46,031 nt of DNA, taken from Syncephalis plumigaleata. Its lineage: Eukaryota; Zoopagomycota; Zoopagomycetes; Zoopagales; Piptocephalidaceae. The stretch lies in the NCBI GenBank assembly GCA_025201365.1, contig JAIXMF010000073.1:1-46031 (forward strand), in the 5' to 3' direction. Under the pieces are notes generated by a model. The model had not been told where the DNA came from. It worked only from the letters and a program-made list of their open reading frames with translations, and did no database searches. Position 1 is the stretch's first letter, and every line of letters starts with the position of its first letter. Shown piece by piece: positions 16,442 to 26,457 of the stretch. Both the position numbers and the translations under genes were made by a program.

Positions 16442-17205
16442 ATGGAGCCCAATACAGGGATGGGTCACGGTGTCGCACGCGAGTGTAACCCACCGCCGAG
16501 GTACTCGGGCGGCAGCAACATACAAGAATTTTTGAGTCATTTCGAGAAGTACACGGGATGGCTAGGCTCTAGCGATGAGGACAAGGTCGCGTGCGTAATG
16601 AACTACGTATTGGAGGATGTGGCCGACCTCATCCTTATTCACCCAGGAGCAGCGACGGGAGACCGCCTGCCATCAGCCCGACATAGAACCACGCGAACTT
16701 CTTTACAGCCTATTAACCGTGTATTGCAACATATAATTTAGTCACTTTTCTGCTATACACATTCCACTCCGTGGGCATTAGCTATGTGCTACTTGTTTTT
16801 TATTACAAATCTGGTTTAATGCTTTGATATAATAAAGAAGACATATAGCCAAATGTTCTAACAAGAAAAAAACAGCGACAGGAGACTGGGGTGCCGTGAA
16901 GCGGATGTTGGCGACGACATTCGCGAAGAAGATAGTGCCGAAGTCGCCAAGGGAGCTGTTAGCTGAATTCCTTAACAAGGGATTCAACTATGACGATCCG
17001 GAGCCTTTCATACTCTGTTATACGGCCATCGCTAACTGTATAACGGACATGACCGATCGAGATAAGGCCGAGAAGTTGTTCGACGTGCTGGATACCAATC
17101 TTAAGGAAAGATGCTTAGTGCACTTGGATCGGGAGTTCACCCTCGAAAGTCTTAAGGAGGTAATTCTCGATCTGAAGCATAAGAGCAAGCGCATTGGGAA
17201 ATCAT
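16442..17205 (+). pseudogene. Ty3/gypsy-type gag, interrupted by a retroposed insert
   Basis: The ATG at 16442 opens a capsid-like frame (PPPRYSGGSNIQEFLSHFEK, DKVACVMNYVLEDVADLI). It is interrupted at 16664-16873 by foreign DNA flanked by a 14-bp direct repeat. It then resumes at 16874 in the same frame (TGDWGAVKRMLATTF, SPRELLAEFLNKGF, KAEKLFDVLDTNLKERCL) until recognisable similarity ends about 17205. This is the retroviral-type capsid organisation of Ty3/gypsy Gag. GC-rich codon use contrasts with flanking DNA. The interruption stops the frame at 16739, so the gag is dead. No LTRs were found nearby. Confidence 0.75.
16650..16886 (+). mobile_element. Retroposed mRNA 3' end with poly(A) and target-site duplication
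   Basis: The insert (16664-16873, 210 bp) is bracketed by direct repeats CAGCGAC(G/A)GGAGAC at 16650-16663 and 16873-16886. Its 3' end has AATAAA (16831-16836), then about 26 bases, then an A-rich tail (AAGAAAAAAA, 16863-16872) directly against the second repeat. This is the signature of LINE-type, target-primed retroposition of a 5'-truncated transcript. One frame at its 5' end reads ACHQPDIEPRELLYSLLTVY before a stop, possibly the C-terminus of the source gene, which I cannot name. Confidence 0.75.
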
Positions 17206-18463
17206 GCGATCTCGTATCTCTAAGACGTTACTCTATCGCTTTATCCCTCTATTTCCACCCTCCTAGTGTGAACGTTTTACATTTGGCGAGCACACCAGGA
17301 CGGGATACTCACTCTTTCCTTCCCATTAACCTAAATAATTTGCGCATTTACTATTAATAATTAAATAGACCTTTATTAATAAATCTATTGACATTTATTA
17401 ATGCCTTTCATTATGATTCCCTCTTATCTTTCCCTGCCATTTTGTTAATGTTCCCATTAGTAAGGCTGTCAACTTTTATTGACAGCTAATGACTATGTAT
17501 AACACTAAGAACAATACGACAACTTGAATAAAATTATTAATAATTTTGTATATTTTTATTAACAACAATGATTAAAGGAAACATGTCCCATGTATACAAA
17601 TGTTAACTGGTAATGCTGGCACAGTGTAGTAAAGTGAGAATCGTTTTAATGACACACCTACAGCACTGACTATATCGTTTGTATATCATTAGATAGGTAA
17701 AAGCATGCCTTATTATAAATGAATAAAGTTGATTAATTTACATAAAGTAATGGATAAAATTGCAAAAAGCAGAAAAACATTCTTGCAGTTGCATGCGTAT
17801 TCAAAGATGGAGCAATATATCGAACTTGTACACTAGCAATATCCAATGCCATGTATAAACCTAGCACTGTGCCAAGCAGGTATGGAAATAGAAATAGCAA
17901 GAACATGAAAGAAAAAACCATTTAGGACTGGCGAATAAACACGTAGCCAATTCGTGCTTCTCTTCTCTAATGAGTAATGGTCTAGTTCAAATGCCGAGGC
18001 GATGTGTCATTTCCTCGGGGAGCTAAATGTTCGGTGTCCGGGAATATCCGACAGATGTAAACCTTCCTGCTTTGTGTTGTCATTCAGTTTTGCACAACTC
18101 AACTGCTATTTACGCCAAGATAGAATACAACGGGCGTGATATGTGCTGCATGTCGATGTGAATTGTCACAGCTATTGTGCATCGGTGTTCATCGACAACA
18201 TTGCGCTGTGTAATCATCTAGCAGTTATACCTTATGCATATGCACACCTATAAATATCGCTTTATTAATGATGATTATCCGAAAGGAGAGTCAATCTAGT
18301 CCCTTGCTTGATTTTACATTGCTACTATTCACTCGTTGATTATAAATCTCAAATTGGCATTACCAATAATAGCATTAGCCTTCAGTTTTTCCCTTTTCCT
18401 TTCTCTCTTTCTCTTTCTTTCTTTCTCTCTCTTTCTTACTAACGCTTATTAATAGTAGTTATC
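17206..18463. other. AT-rich intergenic DNA and ABC transporter promoter region
   Basis: 17206-17930 shows only AT-rich DNA with TTAATAATTAAAT-like runs; the minus-strand frame at 17733-17921 has no support. 17990-18060 is more GC-rich and contains two imperfect palindromes. A TATAAATA box lies at 18249-18256. A pyrimidine tract (CTTTCTCTTTC repeats, 18389-18437) directly precedes the start codon of the ABCG gene. Confidence 0.5.
18039..18050. promoter_or_regulatory. CGG-N6-CCG palindrome, candidate zinc-cluster site
   Basis: CGGGAATATCCG within a wider imperfect palindrome (TGTCCGG ... CCGACA), about 410 bp upstream of the ABCG start. Gal4-class Zn2Cys6 regulators bind inverted CGG half-sites (N6 spacing is the Ppr1 type), and such factors control drug-efflux ABC genes in yeasts. 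Chance occurrence is possible. Confidence 0.25.
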
Positions 18464-20674
18464 ATGGCGACTACCGTTGATACGGCACGAGGAGACGAGT
18501 TACGCTCGGTCAACATCGCACGAACCGATACACGAGCCACGCATAATCGCCCTACCGAGGAGCTGCAGCTGGTCTTTCGCAACTTACGTTATAGCGTACC
18601 AGTGATAGATCCTGCCACGAAAAAGCCCAGTACTAAAACTATTCTCAATGGAGTGACGGGCGCGTTTAACCCAGGTAAACTCACGGTGATCCTAGGCTCG
18701 TCAGGTGCCGGTAAAACATCGCTACTTAACGTGCTGGCCGGTGAGTCAACCACCAATGCCGGCAAGCTTACAGGCGAGCTGTTGGTGAATGGTCAACCAA
18801 CAACCGGGCATGAGATTCGTAAAATGGCCGGTTACGTCTATCAGGATGATATCATCTATCATACGATGACCGTGCGTGAAGCTATAATGTTCTCGGCTCA
18901 ATTGCGAGTCTCGAAGAAGGTGCCCGACGATGTGAAACGCGAACGTGTTGAAGATCTACTTACACTGCTGCATCTGACCAAAGCGAGCGACACGCTTATC
19001 GGCAATGATCGTATTAAGGGTGTTAGTGGTGGCGAACGGAAACGGGCCAGTATCGCTATGGAACTTGTCACCAATCCTGGTATCCTATTTTTGGACGAAC
19101 CTACAAGTGGGCTCGACAGTTACACCGCCCTTACTGTGATGCGAATTCTTAAGGAACTAGCGGAAGCTGGTCATACGGTTGTCGCGACACTGCATCAACC
19201 GTCATCGGAGATCTTCCACCTTATTGACGATCTAATGCTAATGGCCGACGGTCGTATCCTCTACATGGGCGAGGCTGCAAAGTCAATCGAGTATTTCGCT
19301 CGTCAAGGTTATCGTTGTCCGCAATACTCGAATCCCGCCGATTTCTTCTTTATGTCCATCTTTCACAAGGTTGATTTGAATAGTGCGACTAATCCAGCAT
19401 TCCTAAATAATAATAATAATCGTAGTAGTAATAGTAATCGTAGTAGTAATGATAACAATAATGACAATAACATATCATCTGTCATTACAAGTCATACAGC
19501 ACGTAAAAATGCTACTGCTGATATAGCTGCTGCTCATGAACGTCTACAAGAACTGCTCGACTACTGGCTCGTTTCACCCGAGGGTGCCGACATGCAACGA
19601 GTGGTCGATTCACCACATTCGGGCGGGTTCTCAGAATCAAATCGCAAATATCGCAGTAGCTTTGTTGAACAATTCCCGCTTATTCTAAAGCGTGCTGCTA
19701 AAAATGTACTACGAGACAAGCTAGTACTAGCGGCTAAATTAGCACAAACCTTGGTATTTGCCATCATTTTCGATCTTATTTATTGGCAAATTCCTAATCG
19801 TGCTCAAGCATCTCAAATTCAAGTAAGTATACCTTATAATGTAATTGGTTGATAGCGTAACAATTCATTAATCTAAATGACAATGATGTGAATGCACTAC
19901 TAGGATCGATCTGGTGTATTATTCTTTTACGCGGCCAATTTGGTCATGTCCAACGCTATGGGTGAGTTATTTAATTATTAAGAAAGTCAATATATTTATA
20001 TGTTATTATTGGTGATTGCAGGTGTATTAACGGTATTCAGCATGGAACGATCGACATTCGCTCGTGAAAATCATAGTGGACTCTACGGTTTACCGGCATT
20101 CTTCTTTTCTAAGCTTGCCGTGGAACTGCCAGTCTACATGATTACGCCCACAGTGCTGATAACAGCAACTTATTGGGCAATCGGTCTTCATCATGATGCT
20201 GGTAGATTCTTCCTTACCTGTTTAATTTCCATCTTACTGAGCGGTGCTGGCATGTCCATTGGCGTAGCGGCTGCCTCGTTCTTCAACGAGCTATCAGTGG
20301 CATTGGCGGTGGTGCCCACTCTCATTCTGCCTATGATGATATTTGGCGGTTTATTCGCCAACATCTCAACATTACCCGTATGGATTCGCTGGCTCAAATG
20401 GCTCAGTTTGATGAAGTACGGTTTTGTCGCGTTGGCAAAGAACGAATTCCTCGGCTTGACCATCGGCTGTGGCGATGATGTACCGGCCGATGCTTGTAGA
20501 CCTCTCGACGGTCATACAGTAGTGAGGAATCTTGGCATTGAGGATCAAGGCACGGTCTGGGTCAACATTGCCGCATTGGCCGCGTGGTGGATCGCTCTCA
20601 CTGCATTCTCTTATTTCGGACTATGGCGCATGATACGTAGTGGTCGAGGTGGACGTAAGATCAAGAAGGAGTAA
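18464..20674 (+). CDS. ABCG-family half transporter
   Basis: Three exons: 18464-19822, 19904-19961 and 20022-20674, encoding 689 residues. The nucleotide-binding domain comes first: Walker A GSSGAGKTS (78-86), Q-loop YVYQDD, signature VSGGERKR (187-194), Walker B ILFLDEPTSGLD with D211/E212, and switch H244 (TLHQPSS). The transmembrane domain starts about residue 430 and contains six hydrophobic helices, with a Cys-containing extracellular loop between the last two (GCGDDVPADACRP). This is the NBD-TMD order of ABCG/White half transporters, which work as dimers in the plasma membrane or an organelle and export lipids, sterols or toxic compounds. An Asn/Ser-rich insert (about residues 310-335, AAT/AGT repeats) sits in the linker between the domains. 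The specific substrate is not predictable. Confidence 0.93.
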
Positions 20675-20810
20675 TCCTTCATACTATTTAATGCACATAC
20701 ATACGTGACTTCATCATTCTCATCTTATTCTATTCGTATGCTACTCGTATTCCTTTATCTTTATTGAATAAATATAAATAAAATTGCAATACAATAATTG
20801 TCATTTATTA

Positions 20811-21029
20811 TTATGTGTACAAACGGGTGACATTATCAAGCTGAAACAGCAACAGCGACGACGACCTTCTAAGAAGTAGATCTTCTTTGACGTATGCGTA
20901 GTCACATGGGTCTACCTTGCGCTGCACATCTAGCCAATCATCCTCATGATCATGCCGCGTTTTTTCTAGACGGAATTCCGTAGTGTTGGCATAGGATGAC
21001 TTAAAAGCAAAGCACCACGTCAGCACCAT
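20811..21029 (-). CDS. Hypothetical 72-residue ORF
   Basis: Single-exon frame with a hydrophobic start (MVLTWCFAFKSSY) and a charged middle (LEKTRHDHEDDWLDVQRK). An AATAAA sequence follows the stop on the minus strand. No domain is recognised and no splice partner is convincing. The rest of the 20675-21189 interval shows the ABCG 3' region (AATAAATATAAATAAA near 20765) and the promoter of the next gene. It could be chance. Confidence 0.25.
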   Translation of the reverse strand: MVLTWCFAFKSSYANTTEFRLEKTRHDHEDDWLDVQRKVDPCDYAYVKEDLLLRRSSSLLLFQLDNVTRLYT

Positions 21030-21189
21030 TCAATCCATACCATATTGTTTTCGTTGTTCTCTTCTCTTCCATCTTGTCTACTCTGCTTTTGTACTTTCTT
21101 CGTCACTTATAATTCAGTCAAGTAAACAAGCGACTTGTTATCTATTTATCTCGTAAACCTACCTATAGTCAGTAATATCAGTTATAACA

Positions 21190-21429
21190 ATGCGTACAGG
21201 ACTATTGTTACTCGCCGTTCTCGGAGGATGCCTCGTTGGATTTACCACGGGCCAGAATGAGGATGGAAGGTGCGGCAACGATGTAGCGTGTACAAATCCA
21301 GAGAAGCCATGCTGTAACGATGGATTTTGTGGTGCTGGATCAAGTTGCAATGCCGGCTGTAGCAATATTCATTCACTTCCAGGCAGATGCATGTTTGGCA
21401 AGGCACATGATCCAAAACAGCATACATGA
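21190..21429 (+). CDS. Small secreted CBM18-like chitin-binding protein
   Basis: 79 residues, no intron. Residues 1-21 are a signal peptide (MRTGLLLLAVLGGCLVGFTTG). The mature part has eight cysteines in the pattern C-x5-C-x6-CC-x4-C-x5-C-x3-C-x9-C, with GRCGNDVAC, KPCCNDGFCGAGSSC and AGCSN. This resembles the hevein/CBM18 module (GxCG...PCC...GFCG...C...GC), though the first loops are shorter than usual. Expected role: binding chitin oligomers, protecting the cell wall or attacking another fungus' wall. The tail (FGKAHDPKQHT) is polar with no anchor. Assignment is by cysteine spacing only. Confidence 0.75.
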   Translation: MRTGLLLLAVLGGCLVGFTTGQNEDGRCGNDVACTNPEKPCCNDGFCGAGSSCNAGCSNIHSLPGRCMFGKAHDPKQHT

Positions 21430-21681
21430 TGATGATGCTGTTATTGTTGCAATGAGTGTGTGCATTCTACACGCTCGTATTGTCTACATAGAATGTAGGA
21501 TTAAAACTATTTGCAATACCATGTCATTGCCTTATAAGTACTTGCATTAAGATAATAGACCACATTGTTCGAACGTGTTGAAATACAGAAATATAACATG
21601 AATAGTTCAACATCATCAATACTGATGCAATTGATTGTCATGAAGTAATCTTTATTAATGATAAATCCATTATCATGTCTA

Positions 21682-22952
21682 TTAAGCGGTCCATAAAGTT
21701 TCGAAATCCTTGGTATTTATGATCTCCTGCAATTTTGGTGTACCCGTATGGGCTGCCGCGTAAAGTGTCTTTCTCAATTGTGTAAGCAGAGCTATATGTG
21801 CTTCATATGCCTCCCTTTCTCCGGCTGGAAGCATTGCTATTTCTGCGCCAGATTTGGGTAGGTTCGAATTTGAGAATACCATACTACCAACTATTGCTTC
21901 CATAAACAAGGTATCCTTGTTGTACATTTCCCGTTCGCTAATTTGATCGCTAATCCTCGTTAACTGATTATTGCGCACATCATGTTGATATCGTTGCGCA
22001 TTGTAAAAGAGTACATTCTGGAAATTGGTCAATATAACGCGCTTCCTATCTCCATTTACTTCATTAATCATGATATCTAATAGACAATGATAGGTTAACA
22101 AATGCAAACAAATCAACAGCTATTAACATACTTATGAAAGTAATATTGTTATATTCGACGCCAATAGAGTGAAGAAAACCTACAACTATTAGCAGCAACA
22201 ATCGTGGTTAGCATTAGAACAAACAATCGATACACTTTTCCCTACATACTTTTCATAAGTGCGCAAAGTGTCTTTGTTATCAGCTTTAACTTCTTATAAG
22301 GAGATTTTTCCTTTGAAATAACAGCCCTAGCGTCTTTAGTGGTAGCGTTCCTCTCAAATACAATACAGCCACCGGCAGCATCTGCTGAAAAATAACCGTC
22401 CATTTTCAAAAAGGCCGTATTTATTATTGGATATCTGCCTGGGAAATCCAGATCAATTCTTCTGATATACTATTTCAAATCAAGTTAGCAGTATGCTTAA
22501 TGAAGGGACACATCACTTACTCGGTAGAACATGAGTTCATTCGCGTAATCATCACGCTTACTGCATTTGAAGAGCAAGGGTTTTTTGTTGATTGCGCGTT
22601 TCTCTGTGTGGAAAGTACTTCCCCGCAATTCCTTCCATTCTAACTTGATTGATTTATATTTCGGGGGCGCTATAAATTCATGGTATGATTCTCCATTTAA
22701 CTCGTATATTCTACCTTGACCTTTATGATCATTTTGTGGTTGCACTTCTTCGGAAATAGAATTAAGCAAGTTTTGTATATTCATAACATCTGGCTGTCTT
22801 CTTTGTTGCTGTTGCTGCAATTGTTGCTGTTGTTGTTGCTTTAGTTCTACGTTGGTGGTGCTTAACAAACTCGGTATATCCATGGCTTGTGTTTGATGCA
22901 GCAGCATCGTGCAAACACCAAGGGCAATCGCTGGCAATGTTAACCTAAGCAT
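21682..22952 (-). CDS. Secreted Gln-rich protein, copy B (unknown family)
   Basis: Four exons: 22952-22521, 22469-22250, 22185-22132 and 22076-21682, encoding 366 residues, the same structure and phases as copy A. The signal peptide, poly-Gln tract and everything up to KGQGRIY (about residue 82) are identical in protein sequence to copy A. From there about 25 of the next 61 residues differ (for example ELNGESYHEFIAPPKY against VINEELYHELIPPRKY). The later exons also diverge, while conserved islands remain: DDYANELMFYR, YFSADAAGGCIVFE, RYQHDVRNNQL, GTPKLQ, FETLW. Both copies keep intact frames and splice sites, so both are probably expressed. Function unknown; an extracellular role is inferred from the signal peptide. 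Confidence 0.82.
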
Positions 22953-23041
22953 CCTATCTAGTGTATAAGAATCGAAATAGATGAGTATCGTGAAGTAGTT
23001 GTTATGAATAAGAAGAAGAAGAAAAACTAAATAGTAGCTTG

Positions 23042-23049
23042 TTTATATA
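23042..23049 (-). promoter_or_regulatory. TATA box of secreted protein copy B
   Basis: TATATAAA on the minus strand, about 90 bp upstream of the start, at the same position as in copy A. Confidence 0.5.
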
Positions 23050-23850
23050 GGAATTACAATCGAGTATTTTTTATTTTATTGAACCATATGCAGTTGACGT
23101 CCTCCTGCGGTATCAAAGATGTATTTGTAGATTGGACCACGTGTAAATGTAACAGAATAGCATACATCGGAGTAGTATTAAGCTAGTTCAAGAGGAATTC
23201 TATAGAGATTTTTCGATTACATCACATATACAGAATGACCGAGAGTAGCATGGTGGACATGGTATAGCGCACATGTTTACACCTACAATAGCACAAAGTA
23301 AAAGTGATTATCGCCACTCTATTCTCTTTCGTAGATTCGTATTATTTTCTCGTTCTTTCTTGTGTTACCTTTTTTGAGTATAGCTGCAGTTATAGATCGT
23401 CCAATCTATTAGGTAGTATAGTGAACGGCGTCCATACATGTAACAGTTGAGGAGTCAATCAAGCTTTTCTGTTAGAGACAGCTTGTCCAAAAGCGTAGCT
23501 TATCCAACTCGGGATATGCTAGGACAAGTATCTTAGCTGCAATCAATGCTAAAACGGAGTATAGCTCGTTCTCTCGTGTGTCTGTAACAAGTTTACGTTC
23601 AGCAAGCAGCACAGCTGTACTAAAGAGGTAGTAACACGTTTCTTTGATTCCAGCTTGATCATTCTACTAATCTTCCAGCTATGGCATACAACATGCTATA
23701 CCAAGACTTTTAATCACAAATAAATAGCCTCGTGTTTTTGTTACAAGTTTGAGTTTCATCACGCTAACGATAATTTTATTACTCTTACTCTTTCACGAAT
23801 TACATTACGAGTTATTGACTTGTTTGCTCTACTATTCAACGCGCAGCACG

Positions 23851-24195
23851 ATGTTCATCACCAAGTTCCTGACAATCACATCAATGACTGTGATTAGCAT
23901 GATTTTCATGCTCGATAACACGAATGCATTGCCAAAAACTGACGTCAAGAATGTGATTATGCTTGGCGAGCCTTGTGGTCATAAAGTCGGCGAGTACATC
24001 ATGGGCTGTATCAAAGACTACGTCTGCGATGATCCAAATGTGTTCGCTTCCGAACCACTTACGCAATTCAACGGCACGCGTGTTTGCATGGAATATCTTA
24101 GAGAAGAAGACGCATCATGCAACGCGCTACAAGTATGCATCAATGGACTTCGTTGTATCGACGATAAATGCGTTAATGTCTTTCCATCAGAGTAA
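23851..24195 (+). CDS. Small secreted 8-cysteine protein
   Basis: The Met at 23851 gives 114 residues with a signal peptide (MFITKFLTITSMTVISMIFM..., cleavage near TNALP). The frame is open from 23749, but the upstream part lies in duplicated noncoding DNA and the internal Met gives a textbook signal sequence. The mature region has eight cysteines (GEPCGHKVG, MGCIKDYVCDD, TRVCMEY, DASCNALQVC, GLRCIDDKCV), consistent with four disulfides, and one NGT glycosylation site. No named family is recognised; the spacing is like knottin or colipase-type folds only in a loose way. It adjoins the end of duplication B and is convergent with the mitochondrial-type gene at 24420. Confidence 0.72.
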   Translation: MFITKFLTITSMTVISMIFMLDNTNALPKTDVKNVIMLGEPCGHKVGEYIMGCIKDYVCDDPNVFASEPLTQFNGTRVCMEYLREEDASCNALQVCINGLRCIDDKCVNVFPSE

Positions 24196-24419
24196 TCCCT
24201 CACGACTATATGTAATCTTTTGAGCCAATGGATATGATAGCTTTACGCTTTAGTTAATTCCAATGAACGCAAGTAACATTTACACTCTTGCCTTTTATAA
24301 TAATAAATCGAATTATCATTCATTTGAACTACACGCATTACACTTTATATCGCGTTTATTATGTTCATTTTTCAAGAAAGATAACAATGCTTCGTCACTA
24401 TGTGCATTAGATAGATCGA

Positions 24420-25334
24420 CTAGCGTGACGAAAGCTGATGAACGGCATCCGCCAAGTTTGCCCGTTGTAGGAGCGTGTACGTGACATTACGAGAGAGAGT
24501 TGTCGCTGCTTCCGGTGCAAGCTGCTTGATAGCACTCGATGAGTATCGTTGGTAATCGCCGCCATACTGCTCCATGGCATTTTGACGTGCCACTTCAGTC
24601 GAGTTACTAGTCGTATGCTTCTCACTTTCAACGCGTGCCTTAGCCATTAGTTCGCGTAATGATGGAATAGCAAATGGTGACTCGAGATCCACTGCTTCTA
24701 CACGCATTTGTTGAACGGGTACAGGCATCTTGGCGGCATTAACAAGCTGCGCTCGATCCTTTAATCGATTCTCGAGTGTCGGCGTACCAGATGTTTGCTT
24801 ACTCTCATTTGCTGTCGATGGCTTCGCCGACTCTTCTACGGTGGGTTGCGATACCTTAGCCCACTTGCCTCCCGTGGTTGCAATGACCGATTTCCATGCT
24901 TTCATCTCACGCTTTTCATCCTCGTTCATAACGGCTGACTGGGAAGGTTTAGACGAAATGGATGATTTCATACTAACTACTGATTCCGGTACGAGTGTTG
25001 TCTCCAAACTATCAAGTAGTTGTTCCGATATTGTATTCTGAGCATTCGCATTATTGCTCTTATTAGTCTGCTTTATCTCGCGTAGTCTGGCCAATAGACC
25101 GGTTGTAGCGAGTGATTTCTTTATTGTTGGGGGAGCCGCTTGAGTTGTTTGCGTCGTCTTCGGCACTTCCTTGGGTGATTCCTTTGACGGTGTCTTTTCC
25201 TCGTTTTTAGCTTTTGACGTTTCCACTCGTGGACTCTTGAAAACAGAGGCGAGACTGTTGGAGGGTCGCTCGACGGCAGTACGCGCACTGATCGAGAAGG
25301 TTCTTCGCATAGTATGTTTTAGCATGGCCGTCAT
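24420..25334 (-). CDS. Mitochondrial-type protein of unknown function
   Basis: Intronless, 304 residues. The N-terminus (MTAMLKHTMRRTFSISARTA) is Arg/Ser-rich and acid-free, typical of a mitochondrial targeting presequence. A disordered Lys/Ser/Thr/Pro-rich stretch follows (about 40-75). The conserved-looking parts are KKSLATTGLLARLREIKQ, DEKREMKAWKSVIATTGGKW, PFAIPSLRELMAKARVES, and a C-terminal AMEQYGGDYQRYSSSAIKQL. It might be a mitoribosome-associated or translation factor of fast-evolving type, but I cannot name it. It lies 161 bp downstream of the ANKRD40-like gene on the same strand. Confidence 0.7.
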   Translation of the reverse strand: MTAMLKHTMRRTFSISARTAVERPSNSLASVFKSPRVETSKAKNEEKTPSKESPKEVPKTTQTTQAAPPTIKKSLATTGLLARLREIKQTNKSNNANAQNTISEQLLDSLETTLVPESVVSMKSSISSKPSQSAVMNEDEKREMKAWKSVIATTGGKWAKVSQPTVEESAKPSTANESKQTSGTPTLENRLKDRAQLVNAAKMPVPVQQMRVEAVDLESPFAIPSLRELMAKARVESEKHTTSNSTEVARQNAMEQYGGDYQRYSSSAIKQLAPEAATTLSRNVTYTLLQRANLADAVHQLSSR

Positions 25335-25495
25335 ATTGAATTATACGAGATAGATAGATAGATAAAAGAAAATGGAAAATGATAAAATACAAATATTGTA
25401 ATAATAACTAATGATGATGATGTTAAAAATACAAATGTTAATTGACATGTTTGTTATTAAGAACAGTTTATTAGTAATAGTAATTGCATTGTAGA

Positions 25496-26457
25496 TTATG
25501 ATTTGTAAAAGATTACTAGTTCAAGTGGATCATTCTCATTCAATGATGCCGTACTAAACGTTTCCGTTATAGTCTTGCCGTATTGTTTCTCGTTAATAGG
25601 TACCATTTGTAAATTACCACGTAGTTTAGTGGCACGTTTCACCTGGAAACCAGCGGATGCTGACGTGTCAATATCCAATTCTTGTTGGCATTGCTCTAAT
25701 ACTTCATGTATTGTGGCATGCTGAGCTACATTAAGTGCACCTATAAGCTGGTCTGCATCTAGTTTATCTTGATATACTAGTAGTTCACGTAACGAACTAG
25801 TCGATAAATGTACTTGATCATTTTTATCTTGATGATAGTCGATTGTATTAGCATTGCTATCCGAACTATTATCTATTGTTACTGTTGTTGTTGCTACTTG
25901 ATTATTAATGGTAGCTCGAGGTAGGCTCGGTTCAAATTCCTCGGGGGTTGCCCAAACACGAGCTAAATCTGGTTGCTCCAAATAGTGCGGTGTAAATGGG
26001 AGATTATAGGCAGCACTTTCAGTACTCGTCTCCGTTGACTTGCCATTACTATCTATCGGTAGTAGCGCCTTAATAGCATTGTCTTTAGCTAGATCACCCG
26101 GTTGTCGTCCATCTTTAGCTTGCAGTGATGGATCGGCGTTATAAGCCAGTAGTAGTTCCACTATGGCCACATGTCCACGTGCAGCTGCCCAATGTAACGC
26201 CGTCCTTTTATCCATGCAAATAATGATTAATCATGACGATATTACTGATAATATATACTCCTTCATCGTGCCATAGTAACGGCAACAACAACAGCAACTC
26301 ACCAACCGTTAACATTATTCTGGCTATTTACCGAGACACCGCCCGTACGCAACATTTGCTGTACTACACGTTCGTTGCCAAGTGCGCATGCTTCACGAAA
26401 TGTCTCCTCACATTCTGTGCGATAGGCAGCAGCGGCTTGTGCCTTCAATTCCGACAT
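25496..26457 (-). CDS. ANKRD40: ANKRD40-like ankyrin repeat protein
   Basis: Two exons, 26457-26303 and 26204-25496, give 287 residues. The acceptor is the AAG before 26204, which restores NNVNGWTALHWAAARGHV across the junction. The N-terminal half has ankyrin repeats (FREACALGNERVVQQMLRTG, ALHWAAARGHVAIVELLLAY, GRQPGDLAKDNAIKALL). Then come LPFTPHYLEQPDLARVW, like the LPFVPNYLANP segment of human ANKRD40, and a C-terminal ubiquitin-like/RA-type domain (SLRELLVYQDKLDADQLIGA, HEVLEQCQQELDID, RATKLRG, LNENDPLELVIFY), also matching ANKRD40. The family function is unknown; it is probably a protein-interaction adaptor. The start codon is only 126 bp from that of the divergent VPS60 gene. Confidence 0.8.

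Larger units (their letters stand above)
21619..23771. repeat. Segmental duplication, copy B
   Basis: Direct copy of 4140-6290. It ends at TTTCATCACGCTAACGATAA (about 23771), only 80 bp upstream of the start codon of the next secreted-protein gene. Flanking and intron sequences are nearly identical to copy A, whereas coding exons differ strongly after the Gln-rich region. Confidence 0.9.

Noticed and set aside
17990-18060. Possible tRNA because of GTTCAAAT and hairpins
   Set aside because: No acceptor stem or anticodon arm could be fitted around the T-loop-like sequence.
4140-23771. CRISPR-like or tandem array between the duplicated copies
   Set aside because: Only two copies 17.5 kb apart, no short spaced repeats, and the organism is eukaryotic.
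23749-23850. Longer N-terminus for the 8-Cys protein
   Set aside because: It would run into duplicated noncoding DNA and lacks a signal sequence as good as that from the Met at 23851.
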